A stretch of DNA of 7,836 nucleotides, from the NCBI GenBank assembly GCA_028696935.1, contig JAQVGE010000040.1, forward strand, positions 1 through 7,836, written 5' to 3'. Made by a program: the position numbers and the translations under genes. Below the pieces are notes generated by a model that worked only from the letters and a program-made list of their open reading frames with translations, made no database searches and was not told the DNA's origin. This stretch comes from Minisyncoccota bacterium. GTDB lineage: Bacteria; Patescibacteria; Paceibacteria; UBA9973. Positions 1 through 5,859 of the stretch are shown here, in pieces. Numbering within the stretch: position 1 is the first letter of the stretch; the number at the start of each line of letters is the position of its first letter.

Positions 1-53
1 AATATATGGCTTCTTTAGAAGATTTTAGAAATACAATCAAAAGAAAATTTTAG
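1..53 (+). CDS. 3' end of a paralogue of the next gene (partial)
   Basis: Only the last codons are present, read in the frame starting at base 3 and ending at TAG 51-53. The translated tail reads YMASLEDFRNTIKRKF. The tail of the next gene reads YSSSLEDLRNTIKKKLLK, so the two are clearly paralogous: 9 of the 10 residues from S(12-14) to K(39-41) are identical. The bases 27-42 are also identical to 1745-1760. This implies a tandem duplication of a large gene. The function is unknown, as for its paralogue. If TAG were read as an amino acid, the frame would run five codons further to TGA 66-68, giving an ATGA overlap with the next start codon. The GAGG ribosome site of the next gene begins inside the TAG. 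Confidence 0.8.
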   Translation, partial: YMASLEDFRNTIKRKF

Positions 54-64
54 AGGATTAGAAA

Positions 65-1777
65 ATGAATAATTTTTTAAAACTAATTAATGTATTGTTG
101 GCAGCTTTAAAACCTGAAGATAAAGAAAAATATGAAAAAATACAACTTGATGCTGAAACTATTTTTAAAGTGAAAAGCAGATACGATCATTTATTCGGTA
201 AAGATGATAGAGTCTATATTGAAGATGAAAGATTAAATAACGTATCTTTATCTATTTCTGCAGAGCACACCAAAAATATAAAAAATATTAATAATCTTTT
301 TTTGGAACACAAATACGATTACAAAATTCTTTCTAAAACGGATTATTTGGCCGGAAAAGCGACCAAAAATGGTTCCACTGATTCTATCAAAACTGCTAGA
401 AATAGTGAATCTATAGAAAAATTATTAACTAATATAATTAATAATGTAATAAAAAATGAGTACGAACCTTTTTTAGAAGAACGCGAATTCTATATAAAGG
501 ATAAAGAAGTTTTAAATATTATCAATGATAATGAGCTAAAAATAAGTCAAAAAATATTTAAAATGTATGATTACTATTTTGATATAGATTTGGCAAATAT
601 TAAAAATATTAAACCCTCTAATTATCCTCTTCAAGAAATTGTTGTTAAATTATATTACCCTATGAAATATAGATCTCTTTATAGTATGAGACCTTCTCTT
701 AAAAATAACAATTTATCAGTTGTAATATCTAGAAAAGCTGAAGATATTGCTGGCATGTCTACTGATAGAAGATGGACATCATGTATGAGACTTCCTGGTT
801 ATGGTGATGAAAATGGAGGATTGTACAATGACATACTATATTATGATGTTAAACTTGGTACTTTAGTCGCCTATTTAATAAAAAATGATGATAAAAATAT
901 TGTGAACCCATTAGCTAGAATAGCTATTAAACCTTTATTTAACTTAGATGATGATATTGCTGACATTTTAGATGCTCTTGATATTCAAAGCATAGAATAT
1001 TTAAACAAGGACAATTTAAAAGCAATAGAAGATTTTAAGAAAAAGGAAATTACAATATTTTTAAGACCCGAAGAAAATATTTATTCTGACGGCTCTTTAA
1101 GCACTGAAATAAAAACCAATTTTAAAAGAATTGTAAATGATTTTTGCGAAAAAAATAATAAAAATGTAGAAGGCATGTATTTTTTAAATCGGAGATTGTA
1201 TAACGATTCTGCAAAAGAAAGCGAAATCACTTTAAAAAATAAAAATCATAAAGAATATATAAATAATTTAATTACCAATTTAAAATATAATGATGAAATA
1301 TTAAATGATTTTTCTATTAATTTAGAAAAATCGCTTTTAGAATGGTATTTTTATAATAATAAAGATATAAATAATTGGTTTTTTAAGGCTTTAAAAGATA
1401 ATAATATAAAATATATATCATTTATAGATCGTGAAGGACTTAAAGCGTCGTTTTTAAAAAATGCGAATGTCGAAGATAAAAAATTAAATCTTATTTTAGA
1501 CGTTTGTGAAAATTGCAATTTTAAAAATGTTAAATATATAACAATTTATGAAGAATCTCGTAATTGTACATTTGACACATGTACTATAATATGCGGAAAA
1601 TATAAAAATTGTACATTCATAAATTGTGAATTCAGTCAAAATATTGACGTATTTTCAGAAAAATATAAGGATTTTGTGCGATGCGCTGTTAATACTGAAC
1701 AATTTTTACAAGCTGAAAAATATTCTTCATCATTAGAGGATTTAAGAAATACAATCAAAAAAAAATTGTTAAAGTGA
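65..1777 (+). CDS. Large phage protein with PcfJ-like motif and Cys-rich pentapeptide-like C-terminus
   Basis: The ATG at 65 follows a GAGG site at 53-56 with 8-nt spacing; the product has 570 residues. The most conserved-looking part is residues 219-291. It contains AEDIAGMSTDRRWTSCM (residues 225-241), then GTLVAYLI (265-272) and NPLARIAIKPL (281-291). This order, a dipeptide-rich turn, W-x-S-C, then G-T-hydrophobic strand, then P-x-A-R-I strand, resembles the pattern of PcfJ-like domains (EG..L.HCV...G..I..R...P..T.E). I infer similarity and cannot prove it. Residues 477-525 contain spaced NC-x-F units (NCNF 483, NCTF 500, NCTF 515, NCEF 520) with seven cysteines, resembling a pentapeptide-repeat right-handed beta-helix. 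No signal peptide or membrane segment is seen. It lies 15 nt before the next gene and is probably co-transcribed with it. The molecular function is not known to me; a virion or co-injected protein is possible. Confidence is high for the gene and low for the fold. Confidence 0.6.
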   Translation: MNNFLKLINVLLAALKPEDKEKYEKIQLDAETIFKVKSRYDHLFGKDDRVYIEDERLNNVSLSISAEHTKNIKNINNLFLEHKYDYKILSKTDYLAGKATKNGSTDSIKTARNSESIEKLLTNIINNVIKNEYEPFLEEREFYIKDKEVLNIINDNELKISQKIFKMYDYYFDIDLANIKNIKPSNYPLQEIVVKLYYPMKYRSLYSMRPSLKNNNLSVVISRKAEDIAGMSTDRRWTSCMRLPGYGDENGGLYNDILYYDVKLGTLVAYLIKNDDKNIVNPLARIAIKPLFNLDDDIADILDALDIQSIEYLNKDNLKAIEDFKKKEITIFLRPEENIYSDGSLSTEIKTNFKRIVNDFCEKNNKNVEGMYFLNRRLYNDSAKESEITLKNKNHKEYINNLITNLKYNDEILNDFSINLEKSLLEWYFYNNKDINNWFFKALKDNNIKYISFIDREGLKASFLKNANVEDKKLNLILDVCENCNFKNVKYITIYEESRNCTFDTCTIICGKYKNCTFINCEFSQNIDVFSEKYKDFVRCAVNTEQFLQAEKYSSSLEDLRNTIKKKLLK

Positions 1778-1786
1778 AAAAGGTGT
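1777..1786 (+). promoter_or_regulatory. Ribosome binding site for the 695-residue protein gene
   Basis: The stretch AAAAAGGTGT lies 6 nt before the GTG at 1793 and decides this rare start codon. AGGTG matches part of the AGGAGGTG Shine-Dalgarno consensus. The preceding gene's terminal TGA plus this site form a module, AAGTGAAAAAGGTGT, that recurs almost exactly at 3875-3890 before the ferritin-like gene. Confidence 0.6.
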
Positions 1787-1792
1787 CGTAAA

Positions 1793-3880
1793 GTGAAAAA
1801 TTTTTTATTTCAAATTGATAGTTTACTTAAAAAAAGTATTCTTTCTAAAAGGTCTTTAGAAAGAAAAGAAAAAATAGCCAAATCTGGTTATGATGCAAAT
1901 AATAATTTGTATGATTTGTTATGGAAATATATTCAAGAAGGTAATGAAAATAAATGTTTTAGATTTTCAGTTTATCCAAAAGAATTTAGTAATCCAAATA
2001 CAAAATACGATACACCATCTGGCTTGTATGCTTATAATATTAAAGAAGCAATTTCAAATTATTTTACTAGTTTTGATGATTGGATACTTTCGCAAAAAAA
2101 GCACCAATTTAGAATTGAACAAAATCCATCTTTGTATTTAAATGAAGAAAAAATTGATATTAATCATATTAATTATATAAATGATTTTTTATACAGTTTA
2201 CCTTTTGCCACCGATCCTTATATTTTTAAAAATGTGATATTTTTTGACGTAAAAAAAGATACGGCAATTGTTAATTCAAATTCTTTTAGAGATACAGGCG
2301 AGTTTAAAAATTTAGTTAATTTATTTTATTATTTTACAAAATTATCTATAGAAAATGAAAAAGCAACAGGTTGGTTTTTTGAAGATACTTCGTACGGAGA
2401 AAAATTCAATAAAGCCATTAAAGATACTCAAACTTTAGATTTAAATGAAATAATGGAGAAAAAAATTAATAATAGTGAATGGAATCATTACATTAATAAT
2501 AACAAAGATACATATATTAAAATAATAAAAATATTAAAACATTTAGAAAAAAATAAAAACATTATTGAAGAGTTTAATATAGATGATAAAATAAAAAACG
2601 ATTTTTTAAATACTTTTAATTATATAATAGAAAAAATTAAAAAATTTTTAACTATAAAAATAACAGATAATGATTCTAAATACGAAATAGAAGAAAATAT
2701 TAAAAAAAATATTTCTAATATCACTAATAGAAATAAAAATATATTTGAAATTTTATTTGATTTTTTTGACAAAACTGAAATTTTAATAAAAATAAAGTTA
2801 AAAACACAAATTGAAAATATTAATACGCTTTTTTACAACGATGTTTTTAATAGCAATAAAGATAATTCCGATAATTTATCTAAAATTTTAAGTGACTTTA
2901 ATACTTTACTATCTTATTTATTTTTTTTAAGAAGTAAAATTATAGATATGCAAGAAAATATTTCTAGTATAAGCAGCGAAGATTTTTTTATAATAGCTAT
3001 CACCTTGTTTAAAAAAAATAAAAAATTATTTGAAAAAACAATTAAAAATTACATCGAATCATTATTTAAAAATATTTTAAATGACGATTCTATAAGATCC
3101 AGAATGAAAGATAAAATAAATAAAGAATTAGCTATAGTATGGTATTTATGTGCACATTTTGCAAAATCGAGAATAAATTCTAAAAGTGTAGCAGCAAGAT
3201 TTAGAACTTTATTAGAACAAATTTGTGGAATAGAATGCATTATTGATTCTGGAACAGGATTAATACATCCGGCCGAGCGAGCCCAAGTATGGATAGCGGA
3301 TGATACTCATATAGAAAATGTTGAAATAGTTAAAAACAATTTCCAATTTGATAATAGATTAAAAACAGAAAACAAAAATAATATAGATTTTGTTAGATTA
3401 TTTTATAATCAATTTGTTCCTGACAAATTTTTTAGAATTTCGAGCTTAACTAATATCGATGATAACAATGATGATTTTTTTAAAATATCAGGTGATTCAA
3501 ATAACATAGAGTTATCCATCAGTTTTACTGGTTATGACGATTTTGATAATAACTCGTATTTTGTAACATCTTTGGTAAATGTTCGCGATAAAGCTGGAAA
3601 AACATACTTTGGAATTGATACAAGAAACCTTTTTGTAGAATTTAAATTTAGTTTAAAAGAAAAAGATTGTTATCAATTAATTAAAGACCCAAACTTTAAA
3701 ATTAAAGATCTCAATCCAGAAAATTTTAAAATATTTATGAAATCATGCTTTTATGATTTTAATAAAGAAAGTTTTAAAAAAATTATAGAAGAAAATGCTA
3801 ATGACAACGATTCTTTAAAATACGAAATAAAACAAGTTATTGTTGAAAATCTCAAAAAAAGATTTAGTTTTTATAAGTGA
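1793..3880 (+). CDS. Large phage protein, possible divergent ADP-ribosyltransferase-like fold with big helical insertion
   Basis: GTG start, 695 residues. Two short motif blocks stand out. Near the N-terminus FRFSV (56-60) is followed by NPNTKYDTPSGLYAY (67-81). Much later W450, then GIECIIDSGTGLIHP (479-493) and AERAQVW (494-500). Proteins with NP..Y.TP.GIY.Y and D.G.GIIHP.E..Q.V motifs are familiar from jumbo phages and usually left hypothetical. By analogy with polyvalent-type ADP-ribosyltransferases (an N-terminal strand plus a late GYDG...E strand), I infer an ART-like fold whose E495 could be the late acidic residue. Residues about 205-440 are Asn/Lys/Ile-rich and look helical, like a large insertion between the two halves. 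Residues about 535-695 form a further beta-rich C-terminal part of unknown role. There is no signal peptide. It lies between the PcfJ-like-motif gene and the ferritin-like gene with short spacers, so it is probably in the same transcript. The gene is certain; the fold is tentative. Confidence 0.5.
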   Translation: MKNFLFQIDSLLKKSILSKRSLERKEKIAKSGYDANNNLYDLLWKYIQEGNENKCFRFSVYPKEFSNPNTKYDTPSGLYAYNIKEAISNYFTSFDDWILSQKKHQFRIEQNPSLYLNEEKIDINHINYINDFLYSLPFATDPYIFKNVIFFDVKKDTAIVNSNSFRDTGEFKNLVNLFYYFTKLSIENEKATGWFFEDTSYGEKFNKAIKDTQTLDLNEIMEKKINNSEWNHYINNNKDTYIKIIKILKHLEKNKNIIEEFNIDDKIKNDFLNTFNYIIEKIKKFLTIKITDNDSKYEIEENIKKNISNITNRNKNIFEILFDFFDKTEILIKIKLKTQIENINTLFYNDVFNSNKDNSDNLSKILSDFNTLLSYLFFLRSKIIDMQENISSISSEDFFIIAITLFKKNKKLFEKTIKNYIESLFKNILNDDSIRSRMKDKINKELAIVWYLCAHFAKSRINSKSVAARFRTLLEQICGIECIIDSGTGLIHPAERAQVWIADDTHIENVEIVKNNFQFDNRLKTENKNNIDFVRLFYNQFVPDKFFRISSLTNIDDNNDDFFKISGDSNNIELSISFTGYDDFDNNSYFVTSLVNVRDKAGKTYFGIDTRNLFVEFKFSLKEKDCYQLIKDPNFKIKDLNPENFKIFMKSCFYDFNKESFKKIIEENANDNDSLKYEIKQVIVENLKKRFSFYK

Positions 3881-3882
3881 AA

Positions 3883-3892
3883 AAAGGTGTGA
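3883..3892 (+). promoter_or_regulatory. Ribosome binding site for the ferritin-like gene
   Basis: AAAGGTGTGA precedes the TTG at 3899 by 6 nt. It selects this TTG over the in-frame ATG at 4022-4024 (Met42), which has no comparable site and would remove the 41-residue N-terminal extension. Confidence 0.6.
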
Positions 3893-3898
3893 TTAATT

Positions 3899-4279
3899 TT
3901 GGATAATTTTAATAAAGCAAAAAAATTGGCTAAAGAAAAAAATAAAAACTCTTGCGAAGTAATAGAATCTAAAACTATTTTAGTAGAAGAATCTAAAAAT
4001 TTAGAGACTGATACTAAAGATATGTCGAGACTCATCACTAGTTTAATAGAAGAATTAGAAGCTGTTAATTTTTATGAACAAAGATCTGTAGCTTCTGAAG
4101 ATGAAAGTATTATTAATTTAATGATTCACAATAGAGATGAAGAAATTGAACACGCTGCTATGATTATAGAAGAAATTAGAAAGAGAAATGAAGTCTGGAA
4201 TAAATCTTTAAAAGAATTTCTATTTAAAGATGATTCTGAAGTAGTTGAAGTAGAAGAAGAAAAAACATTTACAGATTAA
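3899..4279 (+). CDS. Encapsulated-ferritin-like protein (EncFtn family)
   Basis: EncFtn proteins are short two-helix ferritins that dimerise to form an Fe(II)-oxidising di-iron centre and normally work inside encapsulin shells. This 126-residue product carries EELEAVNFYEQR (51-62) and HNRDEEIEHAAM (77-88), then IRKRN and LKEFLF (104-109). The pattern follows my recollection of the Rhodospirillum rubrum EncFtn with a constant offset of 20. E52, E82 and H85 match its ferroxidase ligands E32, E62 and H65; Y59 matches Y39; E51 and E54 match the entry-site E31 and E34. W38 is replaced by F58. The C-terminus is acidic (EVVEVEEEKTFTD) and lacks the usual LT(V/I)GSL(R/K) encapsulin-targeting peptide. 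Residues 1-41 are a polar extension. No encapsulin gene is visible. The TTG start is set by the AAAGGTGTGA site. It is the last gene of the first operon; its final codons contain the -35 box of the next promoter. Confidence 0.88.
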   Translation: MDNFNKAKKLAKEKNKNSCEVIESKTILVEESKNLETDTKDMSRLITSLIEELEAVNFYEQRSVASEDESIINLMIHNRDEEIEHAAMIIEEIRKRNEVWNKSLKEFLFKDDSEVVEVEEEKTFTD

Positions 4280-4296
4280 ACATTTTATGTTATAAT
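4268..4296 (+). promoter_or_regulatory. Sigma-70/A-type promoter for the terminase-like gene
   Basis: TTTACA at 4268-4273 and TATAAT at 4291-4296 are separated by exactly 17 nt, with TG at 4288-4289 forming an extended -10. The -35 lies inside the end of the ferritin-like gene. Transcription would start near 4303, about 22 nt before the ATG at 4325. The second promoter at 5860 has the same TTTAC, spacing and TTTATGTTATAAT core. Confidence 0.75.
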
Positions 4297-4310
4297 TAAA
4301 AAAAATAAAA

Positions 4311-4314
4311 GAGG
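4311..4314 (+). promoter_or_regulatory. Ribosome binding site for the terminase-like gene
   Basis: GAGG lies 10 nt before the ATG at 4325 and 13 nt before a second in-frame ATG at 4328. The first ATG fits better. Confidence 0.55.
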
Positions 4315-4324
4315 ATTGTGATAA

Positions 4325-5083
4325 ATGATGGAAGATAATGATAGAATTGAAAATTTTATTACTGACAATATTTTAGATGACTGTGACGTTGTAGAAAATA
4401 TTTTAGGAATTAATAGTTTAAAACCATGGCAAAGAAAATTAATTGAAGTATTTTTTAATGAAAGGTTTATTGTAGTTAATAAAACACAACATGTTAATTC
4501 TAAAAGTTTTATTTCTAAATTAGCATTTTCTTTATTTGTAAAAGAAGAAAATTTTAAAATTTTAATACTAGTAGATAGTTTAAAGTCTTTAAGAACATTT
4601 TATGATTTAATCTTTGAAACTTTTAGAACTTATAATTATAATATGAATTATTTTAATTCTTACGGCATAGATTATCACGATAAAAATTTCATTTTAGAAA
4701 TAAAAAATAAAGATAGCAATGATACGAATGAAATTGAAGTCACAGTCGATCCTAAAAAATGTTTAAATAAAAATTACGATTTATTAATTATTGATGACGC
4801 AGCATATATAGAAGATATTAAAAATAAATATGATTATTTAGTACCTAATCATATGAATTATGATAATGTATTTAAACCGTATGGTATTGTAATTTGCAGT
4901 GAAATGAATAATTTTTCCGATGACCTTAGAAAAGGTGTAATGGGAAATTGGTTTAGTTCATGTTGGAATGATGCTATTAATTTTTGTAATGATTTTATTC
5001 CAATTTATGTAGCTAAAGATGATGATAAAGAAATAGAAAACGAAGACTATTTTCTATTTAGGGAGGATGATTATTTAGATTGA
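4325..5083 (+). CDS. Short degenerate terminase-large-subunit-like ATPase domain
   Basis: The 252-residue product follows the order of the T4 gp17-type packaging ATPase. LKPWQRKLIEVFFNERFIVV (32-51) resembles the adenine-binding LR.YQR...R..V block. NKTQHVNSKSF (52-62) lies where gp17 has N.SRQ.GKT, so the Walker A glycine and threonine become S59 and S61 while K60 remains. LLIIDDAAYI (153-162) stands for the Walker B IDEAAFI, with Asp in place of the catalytic Glu. IVICSE (188-193) and WF..CWNDA (209-217) follow as in the coupling and following strands. The RNase H-like nuclease half is absent; full-length terminases are about 400-600 residues or more. It could be one part of a split terminase or an ATPase-dead paralogue with a structural or regulatory role. 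It is first in a transcript from 4268 and its TGA overlaps the next start by 4 nt. Confidence 0.6.
   Translation: MMEDNDRIENFITDNILDDCDVVENILGINSLKPWQRKLIEVFFNERFIVVNKTQHVNSKSFISKLAFSLFVKEENFKILILVDSLKSLRTFYDLIFETFRTYNYNMNYFNSYGIDYHDKNFILEIKNKDSNDTNEIEVTVDPKKCLNKNYDLLIIDDAAYIEDIKNKYDYLVPNHMNYDNVFKPYGIVICSEMNNFSDDLRKGVMGNWFSSCWNDAINFCNDFIPIYVAKDDDKEIENEDYFLFREDDYLD
5061..5068 (+). promoter_or_regulatory. Ribosome binding site for the coiled-coil protein gene
   Basis: GGGAGGAT is the strongest-looking Shine-Dalgarno in this block. It lies 11 nt upstream of the TTG at 5080, which overlaps the stop of the previous gene as TTGA, so the two genes are probably translationally coupled. Confidence 0.6.
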
Positions 5084-5580
5084 AAAAAATACTAACAATA
5101 ATTATAATTAGCTTTTTACTATTATTTAGTCTTGTTATTTCTGCAGATTCTAAAGAAAAACCAGCTTCTTATGATCTAAAAAATGGTTATATTGCAGTAA
5201 GAAGTGATGTATTTAATAAATTAGTTGAAAATGATAAACTTTTAGAAATTTATAAAGAAGAGGCTAAATACTATAAAGAATCATTATCTGAATTAAAAGA
5301 ATTGCAATCTGAAAGATTTACAATACAAGATCAAAGAATATTTGTCTTAAAAGAAACAGTAGCTGTAAAAGATGATATAATAGCTTTAAAAGATAAAAAT
5401 GTAGAGAATTATAAATCTTTGTATGATATTAAATCTGCTGAAGTTAGAACTTTAAAAAGAAAAACTTTATTAGATAAACTTCTTGTATTAGGAATTGGCG
5501 CTTATGGTGTATCCCAAATAGATGATACAGGTGGTCAAATTGCAGTTGGAGCTGCTACACTATCATTTATTTTGAAATAA
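5080..5580 (+). CDS. Secreted or membrane-anchored coiled-coil protein (spanin-like layout)
   Basis: The 166-residue product starts with KK and a long hydrophobic core (residues 4-20), ending at ISA|DS near residue 22. This fits a signal peptide or an uncleaved N-terminal anchor. Residues about 45-132 are charged and heptad-like (for example EIYKEEAKYYKESLSELKEL), which predicts a coiled coil. The end is hydrophobic and glycine-rich (LLVLGIGAYGVSQI at about 135-148 and IAVGAATLSFILK at 154-166), possibly a second membrane segment. Anchor plus coiled coil is the layout of phage i-spanins and some phage membrane proteins, but no family-specific motif is visible and a lysis role is only a guess. 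It is coupled to the terminase-like gene and followed directly by tandem stops and a hairpin. Confidence 0.5.
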   Translation: MKKILTIIIISFLLLFSLVISADSKEKPASYDLKNGYIAVRSDVFNKLVENDKLLEIYKEEAKYYKESLSELKELQSERFTIQDQRIFVLKETVAVKDDIIALKDKNVENYKSLYDIKSAEVRTLKRKTLLDKLLVLGIGAYGVSQIDDTGGQIAVGAATLSFILK

Positions 5581-5587
5581 TAATAGA

Positions 5588-5617
5588 TAAGAAGATCGAT
5601 AATTATCGATCTTCTTA
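5588..5617. terminator. Bidirectional terminator: 30-bp perfect palindrome
   Basis: TAAGAAGATCGAT at 5588-5600 is perfectly complementary to 5605-5617, with AATT as a 4-nt loop. It lies 7 nt after the TAA of the plus-strand coiled-coil gene and 3 nt beyond the TAA of the minus-strand frame, that is, between convergent genes. The plus-strand trailer has only ATTTT and the minus-strand trailer is T-rich but broken, so efficiency is uncertain. Confidence 0.7.
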
Positions 5618-5620
5618 ATT

Positions 5621-5824
5621 TTAAACTATTCTAATTTTTAAAACATTACCTGTTCTGTATACTCCACCAATTGGAATGCCTCCAACCTATGCTGCTGCGT
5701 CATCTACATATTCATCTATTTCAAAAACGACAGGTGATGTTGCGTATATTCCACCCCATTTTTTATCAGCTCTTCCTAACGAACCTTCTCCATCTTCTCT
5801 TGGTACTATTCTTCTTGTAGCCAT
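5621..5824 (-). CDS. Small tail-fibre-motif protein with an in-frame TAG (recoded, readthrough or pseudogene)
   Basis: On the minus strand ATG 5824-5822 follows the site GAGGAAGGTGT (complement of 5832-5842). The frame reads MATRRIVPREDGEGSLGRAD and then KKWGGIYATSPVVFEIDEYV. The pattern IVPR.DGEGSLG...KKWG.IYA is a short motif I know from phage fibre-type and virion-associated proteins. After DDAAA a TAG occurs at 5689-5687 (codon 46). The same frame stays open for 21 more residues, VGGIPIGGVYRTGNVLKIRI and a final V, to TAA at 5623-5621. The continuation looks like real protein, and the terminator sits just past the second stop. So either TAG is decoded (glutamine would fit), readthrough occurs, or a single C-to-T change has truncated a 66-67-residue protein to 45. 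GC is 40% over 5641-5820 (72 of 180), about twice that of neighbouring genes, suggesting separate origin. No convincing minus-strand promoter was found. Confidence 0.7.
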
Positions 5825-5859
5825 ACATTAACACCTTCCTCTTATTAATTTATTTAGTG

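Noticed and set aside
1572..1590. TTGACA followed by TATAAT inside the 570-residue gene
   Set aside because: The spacer is only 7 nt, so it cannot act as a normal sigma-70 promoter.
1890..2141. Plus-strand open frame of 83 codons inside the 695-residue gene
   Set aside because: It is an out-of-frame shadow of a well-supported gene, has no ribosome site and its translation is Ile/Leu-rich noise.
3049..3240. Minus-strand open frame of 63 codons
   Set aside because: It lies wholly antisense within the conserved C-terminal part of the 695-residue gene and has no promoter or ribosome site.
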